Positions 43,869 to 53,312 of a stretch of DNA of 64,000 nucleotides are shown here, piece after piece. Every line of letters begins with the position of its first letter. The first letter of the stretch is position 1. Origin of the DNA: Gordonia phthalatica. GTDB lineage: Bacteria > Actinomycetota > Actinomycetes > Mycobacteriales > Mycobacteriaceae. Location: positions 4,092,001 through 4,156,000 of the forward strand of contig NZ_CP011853.1 of the NCBI RefSeq assembly GCF_001305675.1, read 5' to 3'. The translations under genes and the position numbers were made by a program. The notes under the pieces are model-generated. The model saw nothing but the letters and a program-made list of their open reading frames with translations, made no database searches and had not been told where the DNA came from.

Positions 43869-44558
43869 AGGCTTCAGGCCTCGTTGCGTGAATGCCCCTG
43901 AATCCCCCGAGTCCTGCCACACACTATTCGCTGATAACGCGCAACTCTCGGTGAACACCCTTCCGCTGTCGTTCGTCGAGCGTTTGGCGCTCGGCGTCCC
44001 CTTCTCACTGAAGTCAGAATTGTCGTACGCATACATGTCGACCTCATACGCCAGTACTGTCAGCCCTCTCAGTCGCTCGGCGACCTCCGCATCATCGCTG
44101 GAATCACCAGACTCGTCGTCCGAGGGATTCAGCGCCGAACTACCGTGGCTACGTAGATCAGCCTTCACCGCGTTGAGCGCGCCCAACGGCAGATCACGAG
44201 GGTCAGCCAGCGGACGGGCATCGGTGTCCCCGCACCTCATCGACACCTCCGAGCCGCCGGGCGCCGCAATGTAGTAGACCAGAGTGCGCACTCGCGGATG
44301 CTGTGGATCGTTACTTGAGAACGCCAGACTGACTTGCGCGTCGCTCTCCATCGAGAACGACTGAGTAACTCTCAGGGCGAGCTTCTCTCCACCACCGGAC
44401 GATGCGATCAGAAATAGGCCCCGGCCTCCCGAATCGAACGCCGATCCAGTGACCATCGCCGGTTTGATATACATTCAGAAGGCTGCACCGAGCAGCGCGA
44501 TCACGACGATGCTGCCGTACAGTTTGACTCGGGCAACACGTCGAGACTCATCAGTCAT
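43869..44558 (-). pseudogene. Membrane-anchored protein gene with internal stop and IS30 truncation
   Basis: ATG 44558 follows GAAAGAAG and encodes MTDESRRVARVKLYGSIVVI ALLGAAF, a short cytoplasmic tail and one membrane helix, then a TGA (44475-44477). The next codon is an ATG in the same frame and the frame continues MYIKPAMVTGSAFDSGGRGL for about 200 residues until IS30 DNA at 43868. The two parts read naturally as one single-pass membrane protein with a soluble outer domain, so a nonsense change plus a 3' insertion have probably broken it. I do not recognise the domain. Confidence 0.55.
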
Positions 44559-44661
44559 GCCGACTTCTTTCACTAAGAAGACATTGTCCTGAATCTTACG
44601 ATGACCAGTACGCAGCCCCAGTCATCCAATCGACCTAAATCCCCGGACCCGAATTCTATTT

Positions 44662-45807
44662 CTAATTCGAGGAGTTCCGACGAGCGACTCCGTCGAGGAC
44701 TTCGATGAAACCGTCCGTGGTGCTGTGCCAGGAGAATCCACGTGATCGCTCCTGCGCCGCAGCGCCGAGCGCAGTCCGACGCGCCTCGTCGACGGCCAGG
44801 CCCGCGGTGGCCTCGACGAGTCCGTCGACGTCGTCGACCAGCACACCGGTGACCCCGTCGACGACCGAGTCCGTCAGCCCCGCCGAGCTGCGGTAGCCGA
44901 GGGTGGGGACGCCGTGCTGCGCCGCCTCGATGACCGCGAGACCCCACCCCTCCTTGCGCGACGGCATCAGGTGCAGGTCCGCACCGGCGAGGATCTCGTG
45001 CTTGCGTCGGTCGCTGACGTGGCCGTGGAAAGTCACGCGATCGACGACTCCGTGATCGGCTGCTGCCTCGTGCAACTGCGCCGACCACCAGCCGTCGCCC
45101 ACCACGTCGAGGTGCACGTCGATCCCGACTGCGGACAGTCGTGCGACCACCGTGAGGGCATCCTCGATCTGCTTGTGCGGAACCAGCCGGGACACCGCGA
45201 CCAGGCGCAGCCCGTCCCCCAACTCCGCTGCGATCACACCGTCGGGCACCGGATCGATGCCGCCGCGAACCACCGTGATCCGCTCGTGGTCGACGCCGAG
45301 GGCGGCGAGCTCCACAGCAGACGGCTCGGAGACGGTGACATAGCGGTCACGTCGATGCACCCACGGTGAGAGCTTCGATTCCACGAACCAGCCGACGCGC
45401 GACAGGATCGGACCGGCGACCGGCCACTGCTCGCGATGGCAGTGATGCACCAGCACGACGGTCGGCGCGGTCACCACGAGGCGCGCGAAGAACGGGACGC
45501 CGTTCTGGGTGTCGACGACCACGTCGGGCCGGTATCCGGCCAGCCGACCGCGTCCCAGGCGCGCAGCGACGAGCGTGGCCAGGGCCCGCGGGTACACGCT
45601 GAGCCGGGTGCCGGCGCGGAGGACCCGAACGCCGTCGCGCATCTGCTTGCGGGGAGCGCCGGGATAGCGGGCGGTCAAGAGGGTGACCCGGGAACCGCGT
45701 TCCGCGAGTTCGGCTCCGACGCGTTCCAGGTAGCGTTCACTGCCGCCGCCCTGGGGATGGCCGGTGTCGCGCCAGCACAGCAGCAGGACGTCGGTCGGAG
45801 AATTCAC
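44662..45807 (-). CDS. GT4-type glycosyltransferase
   Basis: I choose the GTG at 45807 (VNSPTDVLLLCWRDTGHPQG), giving 381 residues; upstream starts would run into the divergent gene. It has the GT-B fold of family GT4: HPQGGGSERYLERVGAEL at the acceptor side, RLVAVSRLVPHKQIEDAL in the donor domain, and SRKEGWGLAVIEAAQHGVPTLGY, which includes the E-x7-E motif. It would transfer a sugar to a cell-envelope acceptor. By arrangement with the adjacent methyltransferase it matches Rv0225/Rv0224c of M. tuberculosis, as I recall them. Confidence 0.85.
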   Translation of the reverse strand: MNSPTDVLLLCWRDTGHPQGGGSERYLERVGAELAERGSRVTLLTARYPGAPRKQMRDGVRVLRAGTRLSVYPRALATLVAARLGRGRLAGYRPDVVVDTQNGVPFFARLVVTAPTVVLVHHCHREQWPVAGPILSRVGWFVESKLSPWVHRRDRYVTVSEPSAVELAALGVDHERITVVRGGIDPVPDGVIAAELGDGLRLVAVSRLVPHKQIEDALTVVARLSAVGIDVHLDVVGDGWWSAQLHEAAADHGVVDRVTFHGHVSDRRKHEILAGADLHLMPSRKEGWGLAVIEAAQHGVPTLGYRSSAGLTDSVVDGVTGVLVDDVDGLVEATAGLAVDEARRTALGAAAQERSRGFSWHSTTDGFIEVLDGVARRNSSN

Positions 45808-45835
45808 TCGGCCCAGGATATGCGACGCTGACACC

Positions 45836-46612
45836 ATGCCGCTTCGCTCCCTGTCGTGGACCCGCACCCCGACGACCGATTTCGCTCGGCACGCGACGCT
45901 GCGGCGCGCCGTGCACCTGTTCCGCGAGTTCCGGTACGAGCAGCCCGACCCGGCCCGCTTCTACTCGGCCCTCGCCGACGACACCGCCCTGATGGTGGCC
46001 GCACTGCACCCCGAACCGCTCGACGGCGCCGTCGTCCTCGACGTCGGCGGCGGCCCCGGCTTCTTCGCCGACGCCTTCGCTCGGCGCGGTGCCCGGTACT
46101 TGTCGGTGGAGCCGGACGCCGGCGAGATGTCGGCCGCAGGCATCGATCAGCGGACCGCCGTGCGGGCTCAGGGCGAGCACCTGCCGTTCCGGACCGGCAG
46201 CGTGGACGTCTGCTATTCGTCGAACGTCGCCGAGCACACGCCGACGCCGTGGGCGATGGCCGACGAGATGGTGCGGGTGACGCGCCCCGGCGGGACGATC
46301 ATCTTGAGTTACACCCTGTGGTGGGGTCCGTTCGGCGGCCATGAGATGGGGCTGACCCACTATGCGGGCGGCCACCGGGCTGCCCGCTGGTACACCCGCA
46401 AACACGGGCATCTGCCGAAGAACCTGTTCGGAGTGTCGCTGTTCCCGATCACGGCGGCCGCCGGACTGCGGTGGGCGCGCTCGGTCCGCGGGGCGGAGTT
46501 GTCGACAGCCTTCCCGCGATATATCCCCAGATTCGCCTGGCCGGTTGTCCACATCCCGTGGATCCGCGAGGTCGCGTCCACCAACCTCGTCCTGGTGCTT
46601 CGCAAACGCTGA
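45836..46612 (+). CDS. SAM-dependent class I methyltransferase
   Basis: The ATG at 45836 gives 258 residues. The SAM-binding motif I is VVLDVGGGPGFFADAFARRG, followed by YLSVEPDAGEM, GEHLPFRTGSVDVCYSSNVAEH (motif III/IV) and RVTRPGGTIILSYTLWWGPF. It is divergent from the glycosyltransferase with about 28 bases between starts, and the two may act on the same glycolipid. It appears to correspond to Rv0224c. Confidence 0.83.
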   Translation: MPLRSLSWTRTPTTDFARHATLRRAVHLFREFRYEQPDPARFYSALADDTALMVAALHPEPLDGAVVLDVGGGPGFFADAFARRGARYLSVEPDAGEMSAAGIDQRTAVRAQGEHLPFRTGSVDVCYSSNVAEHTPTPWAMADEMVRVTRPGGTIILSYTLWWGPFGGHEMGLTHYAGGHRAARWYTRKHGHLPKNLFGVSLFPITAAAGLRWARSVRGAELSTAFPRYIPRFAWPVVHIPWIREVASTNLVLVLRKR

Positions 46613-46652
46613 GGTCAACGCTGCTTTCTGCGGTTCATTCACAGGGCTGAGA

Positions 46653-46718
46653 TTCATCCACACTGTGGAAATCACATGTGTGTAATTCATGCACACTGTG
46701 GATGAATACTGTGGATAA
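46653..46718. promoter_or_regulatory. Cluster of DnaA-box-like sequences
   Basis: Three matches lie within 66 bases: TTCATCCACA (46653-46662), its exact reverse complement TGTGGATGAA (46697-46706), and TGTGGATAA (46710-46718), the reverse of the classic DnaA box TTATCCACA. TGTGGAA at 46664-46670 is a weaker fourth. They are in the noncoding space between two convergent genes. Confidence 0.6.
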
Positions 46719-46817
46719 CTTGGGCGACGGTCCCGAACGAGTGTTCACGTGCACGATCGTGCACACCACTCCAGCCGTCGACTCTACTCGAAATCATGTT
46801 CGATCTCTGAGAACGTG

Positions 46818-46850
46818 AAAAGCCGGCCGGGAACACCCGACCGGCTTTCT
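46818..46850. terminator. Bidirectional terminator between convergent genes
   Basis: AAAGCCGGCCGGG (46819-46831) and CCCGACCGGCTTT (46836-46848) form a 13-bp stem with one wobble pair and a 4-base loop. The ends are A-rich and T-rich, so it can terminate transcription from both sides; it sits between the methyltransferase and the convergent MmpS-like gene. Confidence 0.75.
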
Positions 46851-46905
46851 CGCACAGTCACCACGAATCGCGCCGATATCGCCCGTTTTCGCGCAGGACA
46901 CTAGC

Positions 46906-47406
46906 TCATCGCGGCAGCTTGCCCGCACAGCGCAGCGGACCGCCGCGGCTGGTGCTGGAGGCGACGAGTTCGTCACCCTGCAGGATGGTGCACGTGACCA
47001 CACCGCGGACCACCATCGCGGTCATCTCCACCTCGCGGTCGGAGACCGTGGTCCGATTGGACCAGGGCGTACCGGTCGCCGCGACCACCTCGCGGCCGTT
47101 GTCGGTGCGGAAGGCCAGCGCCACCACATCGCCCGAACCGGTGAGTTGGTACGTCACCGAACCGGGTTCCGCCGTCGGTCGAGTGTGCTCCGAGGTCGGC
47201 GTCGGCGACGCGGTGGTCGTCTCCTCCGTCGTCGCGGTGGTCGGTGTCGTGGTCGTTCCGGTGGTGGTCGCCGCCTGGTCGGAGCCCGGATCGTTCAACT
47301 GCTGCCCGAACACCAGGAATCCGACCAGCCCCAGCACGACGACGGCGAGGATCACCACCAGCGACAACAGCACCGTGCGTGTTCGACCGCCGCTGGAATC
47401 ACTCAT
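46906..47406 (-). CDS. MmpS-like single-pass membrane protein
   Basis: From ATG 47406 the protein has 166 residues: cytoplasmic MSDSSGGRTRT, a membrane helix (VLLSLVVILAVVVLGLVGFL), a Thr/Pro-rich linker (about residues 45-80), and a compact beta domain (GSVTYQLTGSGDVVALAFRT, ending CTILQGDELVASSTSRGG-LRCAGK) with two Cys likely forming a disulfide. This organisation matches MmpS transport accessory proteins. No mmpL gene is adjacent; the MacB/FtsX ABC genes are its upstream neighbours. Confidence 0.65.
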   Translation of the reverse strand: MSDSSGGRTRTVLLSLVVILAVVVLGLVGFLVFGQQLNDPGSDQAATTTGTTTTPTTATTEETTTASPTPTSEHTRPTAEPGSVTYQLTGSGDVVALAFRTDNGREVVAATGTPWSNRTTVSDREVEMTAMVVRGVVTCTILQGDELVASSTSRGGPLRCAGKLPR

Positions 47407-47439
47407 GCCGATCACCGTATACCGGACAGCTGCACTGCA

Positions 47440-50025
47440 TCATTCGGCCGTGATCGCTTCCAGCGGACGCGTGCGCGCGGCGGTCACCGCCGGCCACAGC
47501 GCGGCCACGACACCGACGACGGCCGCGCCGACCAGCGTGCCGCCGATCAACGCCCACGGAACGACGACGCCGTCCAGGCCCCAATGAGCGAGGGTCCGGA
47601 CCAGCGGAACGCCGATCGCCAACCCGAGCACCGTGCCCAGCAGGGCGCCGAACACCGCGATGTACGTGGACTCCAGGTAGATGGTGCGCCGCACCTGGCC
47701 GCGGCTCATGCCGACGGCGCGAAGCATGCCGATCTCCTGCTTCCGCTCCACCACCGACAGTGCGAGGGTGTTGATGATGCCGAGGACGGCGATCACCAGC
47801 GACAGTCCGAGCAGCGCGTACAGGGTGATCATCATCTGGTCGATCTGCGACGAGATGGAGTTCTTGAACTGCGACCGGTCCTGCACCTGGGCGGTGAGGA
47901 ATTCGGCGGTCGCGTCCTCGAGCTGTGTTCGCAGGTCGTCGGCCTTGACACCCGGTTTCGCGACCACCAGGACGGGGCCGCTGATCCGCTTCATCACGTT
48001 GGGGACGAGCTTCTCGTACGAGTCCCAGCCGACCATCATCGAGGCGATGGCCTCGTTGGCGGCGAAGACTCCGGTCACCGTGGTCGGCACCTCGTCGCCG
48101 TCGGTGCTGACGAACATGACGTGCTGTCCCAGCTTCCACCCGTTGTCGCGGGCGGTGGTGTCGCTGATCAGCAGGCCGTCGCCCGGCAGTTCCTGCTTGC
48201 CCTGCAGGACGTCGATGGAGGCGACGTCGCCGATGTTCCCGCCGTACGGCGAGCTGAGGTAGACGTCGTGGCCGTCGTACTTCGCGGCACCGTAGGCCTG
48301 TGCGACGACCTTCTCGGCGCCCTCGGCCTCCTTCACGTAGTCGACCACGGACAGCGGCAGCGGCATGTTGTTGGTGCCGGTCACGACGAAGTCCGCGCGC
48401 AGTCCCTTGTCGACGGCGGAGTCGACGGTGCCCTTGAACGACCATCCCAGCGTGCCGATGATGACCACCAGCATCAGGCCGAGGGTGAGCGCGAACGCGG
48501 TGGCCGCCGTGCGGCGCGGATTGCGGACCGCGTTGGTCCGGGCGAGTTTGCCGACGGTGCCGAACGGCTTCTCAAAGACGGCGCCGAAGGCGCTGACGAC
48601 CGGCCGTGAGATGGCGGGTGCGGTGAGGACCACGGCGACGATCGCCAGGACCGCGCCGAGGCCGACGGTCATCGCCGGTCCGGTGCCCTCGCCGAGGCCG
48701 CCGATCACCAGCGCAGCGATGCCGAGGACGCCGATGATCGCCCCGATCAGGGTTCGCGTGCGCAGTGAGCCGGCCCCCGGCTCCACGGTGCTCTCCCGCA
48801 TGGCCTCGACCGGCGGGATCCGTGAGGCGCGGCGCGCCGGGATCCACGCGCTGAGCAGGGTGACCACGACGCCGACGAAGATCGCGGCGCCGATGGCGCC
48901 CGCCCCGACCTCGATGCCGTTGGACGGCACGCCCTGCGATTCGGTGAAGGCGATCATCGCAGCCGCGATGCCGATGCCGAGCGCAAGGCCCAGCACACCG
49001 CCGATGACGCCGACGATGAGGGCCTCCAGCAGCACCGAGCGTGAGACGTTCTTGCGGCTGGCGCCGATGGCGCGCAGCAGGGCGAGCTCGCGGTTTCGCT
49101 GCGCGACGATCATCGAGAAGGTGTTGTAGATGATGAAGGTGCCGACCAGCAGACCGATGCCGGCGAAGGCCAGCAGGATGGTGCGGAAGATCGTCAGGAA
49201 CTGATCGATGCTCGCCTTCTGGTCCTCGCGGACCTGCTCACCGGTCCGCACCTGGTAGACCTTGTCGAGGTCGATCTTCTGGCCCTGTTGCTCGATGAGC
49301 TTCGCCAGGTGAGCGTGCACGGCGTCGCGCAGCTGCGTGTCGGTGACACCGGGTCGTGCGGTCAGATCCACGGTGGCCACATGCTTGCCGTCGGAGAACA
49401 GTTTCGCAGCACTCGCACGATCGAACAGGACGCCGACGTAGCCGCCGGTGGACGACGGCATCTCGGTGATGCCGACGACCGTCACCTCCATCGGCTTCGA
49501 CAGCCCGGCACCGACGACCACCTTGGTCTTGCTGCCGACCTTGAGGTCGCCCTTCGACGCCGCCTCGGAGTTGACGGCGATCTCGCCGCTGCGCTCGGGG
49601 GCGCGCCCGTCGACGATGGTCGGCTGCTCGCCGACGGCCGTGTCCGCGGGCTCATAGCTGAGGCCGACGCTGGGGGCGCCGCCGGTCTGGATGGCCCGTC
49701 CCGACGCGTCTGCGAGGGTCACCGATCCGGTGTTGCCGGTCGAGAGGCGGTCGATGCCGAGCTGCTTCTTGTTCTTCGTGAGGTCGTCGACGACGGCGTT
49801 CGGGATACCCGACGACTGCTGCTCCACGGCGCTGATCTCGACGGAGACGCCCTTGGCGACGTTGTCGAAGATCGAGTTGAACGCACCGCCGACCGTCGAG
49901 GTGAAGATGACCGCTCCGGCGACGAAGCTGGTGCCGAGCACCACCGAGAACACCGTGAGGATCAGGCGGAGTTTATGGGACGCAAGGCTCCTCAGGGAGA
50001 CCTTGCGCATCACAGTCGATGCCAT
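47440..50025 (-). CDS. FtsX/MacB-type ABC transporter permease
   Basis: The product has 861 residues, the size of large permeases with two FtsX modules. It opens with LRSLASHKLRLILTVFSVVLGTSF (first helix) and has extracytoplasmic domains (about residues 50-255 and 545-690) with helix blocks following; the last block contains ALYALLGLSLVIAVLGIINTLALSVVERKQEIGMLRAVG. It begins 3 bases after the stop of the ATPase gene at 50029, so the two form one transporter, probably a mechanotransmission-type or lipoprotein/lipid exporter. Confidence 0.88.
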   Translation of the reverse strand: MASTVMRKVSLRSLASHKLRLILTVFSVVLGTSFVAGAVIFTSTVGGAFNSIFDNVAKGVSVEISAVEQQSSGIPNAVVDDLTKNKKQLGIDRLSTGNTGSVTLADASGRAIQTGGAPSVGLSYEPADTAVGEQPTIVDGRAPERSGEIAVNSEAASKGDLKVGSKTKVVVGAGLSKPMEVTVVGITEMPSSTGGYVGVLFDRASAAKLFSDGKHVATVDLTARPGVTDTQLRDAVHAHLAKLIEQQGQKIDLDKVYQVRTGEQVREDQKASIDQFLTIFRTILLAFAGIGLLVGTFIIYNTFSMIVAQRNRELALLRAIGASRKNVSRSVLLEALIVGVIGGVLGLALGIGIAAAMIAFTESQGVPSNGIEVGAGAIGAAIFVGVVVTLLSAWIPARRASRIPPVEAMRESTVEPGAGSLRTRTLIGAIIGVLGIAALVIGGLGEGTGPAMTVGLGAVLAIVAVVLTAPAISRPVVSAFGAVFEKPFGTVGKLARTNAVRNPRRTAATAFALTLGLMLVVIIGTLGWSFKGTVDSAVDKGLRADFVVTGTNNMPLPLSVVDYVKEAEGAEKVVAQAYGAAKYDGHDVYLSSPYGGNIGDVASIDVLQGKQELPGDGLLISDTTARDNGWKLGQHVMFVSTDGDEVPTTVTGVFAANEAIASMMVGWDSYEKLVPNVMKRISGPVLVVAKPGVKADDLRTQLEDATAEFLTAQVQDRSQFKNSISSQIDQMMITLYALLGLSLVIAVLGIINTLALSVVERKQEIGMLRAVGMSRGQVRRTIYLESTYIAVFGALLGTVLGLAIGVPLVRTLAHWGLDGVVVPWALIGGTLVGAAVVGVVAALWPAVTAARTRPLEAITAE

Positions 50026-50028
50026 CGA

Positions 50029-50838
50029 TCAGTTCACCCCGCCGGTCTGCTCCGGCGCCCCGCCGTCGGCGGTCTGCTGCGCGGGATCGTCGAGGTTGCG
50101 CATCACCTCGAAGACGTCGTCGGCGGTGGGACGCTGCAGTTCGCGGACGATCTGGCCGTCGGCGAGGAAGACCACGCGGTCGGCGTAGGACGCGGCGCGC
50201 GGATCGTGCGTCACGATGACGACGGTCTGGTTGAACTCGTCGGTCGCGGCCCGCAGGATCTCCAGCACTTCGGTGGACGAGCGGGAGTCCAGGTTGCCGG
50301 TGGGTTCGTCGCCGAAGATGATGTCGGGGCGCCCGACGAGGGCGCGGGCGCAGGCCACGCGCTGTTGTTGGCCGCCGGAGAGTTCGCTCGGGCGGTGCGT
50401 CAGCCGCTGACGGATGCCGAGGCGGTCGACGACGGTGTCGAACCATTCGCGGTCCACCTCGCGACCGGCGATGCCCTGGGGAAGGGTGATGTTCTCCTCC
50501 GCCGTCAGGGTCGGGACCAGGTTGAAGGCCTGGAAGACGAAGCCGATGCGGTCGCGCCGCAGCTTGGTCATGTCCTTGTCGGAGAGTCCGTCGAGGTTCA
50601 CGTCACCGATCGCGACCGAGCCGCCGGTGACGGTGTCCAGTCCCGCGAGGCAGTGCATGAGGGTCGACTTTCCCGAACCCGACGGCCCCATGATCGCGGT
50701 GAACTCGCCACCGCGGAAGCCGATCGAGACGCCGGCGAGGGCGTGTACGACGGTGTCGCCGCTGCCGTAGGTCTTGACCACGTTGTCCGCGCGTGCCGCG
50801 ATCATCGCGTGCCTGCCTGCCGGTGCTGTTTGCGTCAT
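50029..50838 (-). CDS. MacB-type ABC transporter ATPase
   Basis: Starting at ATG 50838 (MTQTAPAGRH) the protein has 269 residues. Motifs: Walker A GPSGSGKSTLMHCLAGLD, Q-loop VFQAFNLVP, signature ELSGGQQQRVACARALVGRP, Walker B IIFGDEPTGNLD, H-loop VTHDP. This is the LolD/MacB-like subfamily that drives FtsX-type permeases; the permease gene follows at once. Confidence 0.9.
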   Translation of the reverse strand: MTQTAPAGRHAMIAARADNVVKTYGSGDTVVHALAGVSIGFRGGEFTAIMGPSGSGKSTLMHCLAGLDTVTGGSVAIGDVNLDGLSDKDMTKLRRDRIGFVFQAFNLVPTLTAEENITLPQGIAGREVDREWFDTVVDRLGIRQRLTHRPSELSGGQQQRVACARALVGRPDIIFGDEPTGNLDSRSSTEVLEILRAATDEFNQTVVIVTHDPRAASYADRVVFLADGQIVRELQRPTADDVFEVMRNLDDPAQQTADGGAPEQTGGVN

Positions 50839-50933
50839 GGCATCAACCGTGTCAGACGCGGCCCGCCTGCGCATCAGGGAGTCCCCGGAAACTCCTGTGA
50901 TCAGGCTGTGAAAATGGCGACACGGAAGACGAC

Positions 50934-50965
50934 AGCGGCCCGACCGGAGAACCGGTCGGGCCGCT
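50934..50965 (-). terminator. Terminator hairpin after PEP carboxykinase
   Basis: AGCGGCCCGACCGG (50934-50947) pairs perfectly with CCGGTCGGGCCGCT (50952-50965) around AGAA, 13 bases beyond the pckG stop. No U-tract is present. It separates pckG from the ABC operon on the same strand. Confidence 0.75.
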
Positions 50966-50978
50966 TCGCGTCAGTGCG

Positions 50979-52811
50979 TCAGCCGAGGCGGGTGCGCAGT
51001 TCCTGAAGCTGAGCGGTCATCTCGGCGGGGAGCTTGCCCTTGCCGTCGTCGATGAAGTTGAACCACTCCTCGATGGTCGGCAGCTCTTCGCGCCACTCGT
51101 CGGCGTTGACTGCGAGAGCCTCCGCGAGGTCGGCCTCGGCGACGTCCAGACCGGTCAGGTCCAGCTCACCCGGGGCGGCGACGGTGCCGATCGGGGTCTC
51201 GATGCCCTCGACGTTGCCTTCGATACGGTCGACCATCCACTTCAGGACGCGGCTGTTCTCGCCGAAGCCCGGCCACAGGAAGCGGCCGTCCTCGCCGCGA
51301 CGGAACCAGTTGACGTAGAACACGGCGGGGAGCTGTGCGCCCTCCTTGTTGCCGATGTCGAGCCAGTGCTGGACGTAGTCGCCGACGTGGTAGCCCATGA
51401 ACGGCAGCATGGCCATCGGGTCGCGGCGGACGGTGCCCACCTTGCCCTCGGCGGCGGCGGTCTGCTCAGAGCCGACGGTGGCGCCCATGAACACGGCGTG
51501 GTCCCAGTCGCGGGCCTGCGTGACCAGCGGGATCGTGGTCTTGCGGCGGCCGCCGAACAGGATCGCCGAGATCGGCACACCCTGCGGGTCGTCCCACTCG
51601 GAGGCGAGGGTCGGGCACTGCGACATCGGGGTGCAGTAGCGCGAGTTCGGGTGCGCGGCCTTGTTCTCCGACTCGGGGGTCCAGTCGTTGCCGCGCCAGT
51701 CGGTCAGGTGCGCGGGCTTGGGGCCGTCGATGCCCTCCCACCACACGTCGCCGTCGTCCGTGCGCGCGACGTTGGTGTAAATGGTGTTGCCCGCGTCGAC
51801 CGTCTTCATGGCCGTCGGGTTCGAGTCGTAGCTGGTGCCGGGCGCGACGCCGAAGAAGCCGAACTCGGGGTTCACCGCATACAGGCGGCCGTCCTCGCCG
51901 AAGCGCATCCAGGCGATGTCGTCACCGACGGTCTCCGCCTTCCAGCCGTCGAGGGTCGGCTCGATCATCGCGAGGTTGGTCTTGCCGCAGGCCGACGGGA
52001 ACGCGGCGGCCACGAAGTACACCTTGTTCTCGGGGCTGGTGAGCTTCAGGATGAGCATGTGCTCGGCCATCCAGCCCTCGTCGTGCGCCATCGCCGACGC
52101 GATGCGCAGGGCGTAACACTTCTTGCCCAGCAGCGCGTTGCCGCCGTAGCCCGAACCGTACGACCAGATGACGCGGTCCTCGGGGAAGTGCACGATGTAC
52201 TTCTCGGTGTTGCACGGCCACGGGACGTCTGCCTGGCCCTCGTCGAGGGGGGCGCCGACCGAGTGAAGGCCCTTGACGAAGAAGCCGTCCTCGCCCAGTG
52301 CCTCGAGGACCTTGGGGCCGACGCGGGTCATGATGCGCATCGACAGAACGACGTACGCGGAGTCGGTGATCTCGATGCCGAGCTTCGGGTCGTCGGCGCC
52401 GAGCGGACCCATGCAGAACGGGATCACGTACATGGTGCGTCCGCGCATGCTGCCGCGGTACAGCTCGGTCATGGTGGCGCGCATCTCGGCGGGCTCGACC
52501 CAGTTGTTGGTGGGACCGGCCTGCTCCTCGGTCGCACTGCAGATGAAGGTGCGCGATTCGACGCGAGCGACGTCGGCGGGGTCGGACAGCGCGAGGAACG
52601 AGTTGTGCTTGTGCTCCTCGTTCAGCTTGCTGATGGTGCCGGCCTCGACGAGTTCTGCGGTGAGACGGTCCCACTCCTCGTCGCTGCCGTCCGACCACAC
52701 CACGCGGTCGGGCTGCGTCAGTTCCGCAACCTCGGCCACCCAGGCGATCAGCCCGGCGTGATTGGTGGGGGCGTTTCCGGGCTCGACGCCCGGAATGGTC
52801 GCAGCGGTCAT
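50979..52811 (-). CDS. pckG: Phosphoenolpyruvate carboxykinase (GTP)
   Basis: ATG 52811 follows GAGGAG and gives 610 residues, normal for the GTP-type enzyme. Oxaloacetate and metal ligands lie in NNWVEPAEMR and SYGSGYGGNALLGKKCYALRIA; the kinase-1a loop is AAFPSACGKTNLAM; WEGIDGPKPAHLTDW and FLWPGFGENSRVLKWM are typical of the GTP family. It converts oxaloacetate to PEP in gluconeogenesis or anaplerosis. It occupies the same neighbourhood as Rv0211 (pckA) in M. tuberculosis, beside trmB and mmpL3. Confidence 0.95.
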   Translation of the reverse strand: MTAATIPGVEPGNAPTNHAGLIAWVAEVAELTQPDRVVWSDGSDEEWDRLTAELVEAGTISKLNEEHKHNSFLALSDPADVARVESRTFICSATEEQAGPTNNWVEPAEMRATMTELYRGSMRGRTMYVIPFCMGPLGADDPKLGIEITDSAYVVLSMRIMTRVGPKVLEALGEDGFFVKGLHSVGAPLDEGQADVPWPCNTEKYIVHFPEDRVIWSYGSGYGGNALLGKKCYALRIASAMAHDEGWMAEHMLILKLTSPENKVYFVAAAFPSACGKTNLAMIEPTLDGWKAETVGDDIAWMRFGEDGRLYAVNPEFGFFGVAPGTSYDSNPTAMKTVDAGNTIYTNVARTDDGDVWWEGIDGPKPAHLTDWRGNDWTPESENKAAHPNSRYCTPMSQCPTLASEWDDPQGVPISAILFGGRRKTTIPLVTQARDWDHAVFMGATVGSEQTAAAEGKVGTVRRDPMAMLPFMGYHVGDYVQHWLDIGNKEGAQLPAVFYVNWFRRGEDGRFLWPGFGENSRVLKWMVDRIEGNVEGIETPIGTVAAPGELDLTGLDVAEADLAEALAVNADEWREELPTIEEWFNFIDDGKGKLPAEMTAQLQELRTRLG

Positions 52812-52928
52812 GCGGATCTCCTCATCGAAATTCACGGGTGCCTGCGCGCAGTGGCTGTGCGAACGCATACTGGCCACAGGATACGCTCGTTCCCTGCGTC
52901 GGGAACCCGGGGGCGACGCAGGGTTGCC

Positions 52929-53312
52929 TTACTCAACGCGCCCGAGGGCGGTGGGATTCCATTCTCCCCCCGAGTCCTCCAGCTGCCACGCGGCAACTCG
53001 CCCATCGGAGCGCAGAACCGACATGCGGTCCACCCGCCCGTCACCGTCCGCGTCGGTCAAGATGGCGCTGAAGCCTTCGATCTCGCTGGTCAGCGAGTCA
53101 GCCCGCCCGTCCCCGTCAGCATCGAACTCGGCGGGGCCCAGGTCCCACACCGTGCCATCGGAGTACCACCACAGGTTGTCGTGAGCGTCGGCACCGAGGT
53201 CATCCGAGGTGGCATCGGTCACCATCCATGCGGGGACGGGGCTCGGTTCACCGGGTGCCGCAGTGAGACGATCTTCACTCTGTGAGATGGGTTCGTGCTC
53301 GAATTCGTCCAT
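52929..53312 (-). CDS. DUF6802-like protein with EF-hand-like DxDxDG repeats
   Basis: From ATG 53312 the protein has 127 residues. Two acidic loops, EFDADGDGRADS and TDADGDGRVDRM, look like dockerin/EF-hand calcium-binding loops. The pattern NLWWYSDGTVWDLGPAEF followed by WQLEDSGG is one I associate with DUF6802 proteins of mycolata. Role unknown. It overlaps the stop of the upstream gene and closes a four-gene minus-strand series. There is no obvious signal peptide. Confidence 0.65.
   Translation of the reverse strand: MDEFEHEPISQSEDRLTAAPGEPSPVPAWMVTDATSDDLGADAHDNLWWYSDGTVWDLGPAEFDADGDGRADSLTSEIEGFSAILTDADGDGRVDRMSVLRSDGRVAAWQLEDSGGEWNPTALGRVE

Noticed and set aside
46653..46718. A chromosomal or plasmid replication origin
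   Set aside because: Only three or four boxes are present and no AT-rich unwinding region, dnaA, dnaN or plasmid rep gene is visible, so I call it a DnaA-box cluster only.
47146..48609. A 487-codon plus-strand frame, and similar long frames opposite pckG and the ABC ATPase
   Set aside because: High-GC DNA gives long antisense frames; these oppose well-supported conserved genes and have His/Arg/Asp-rich composition.
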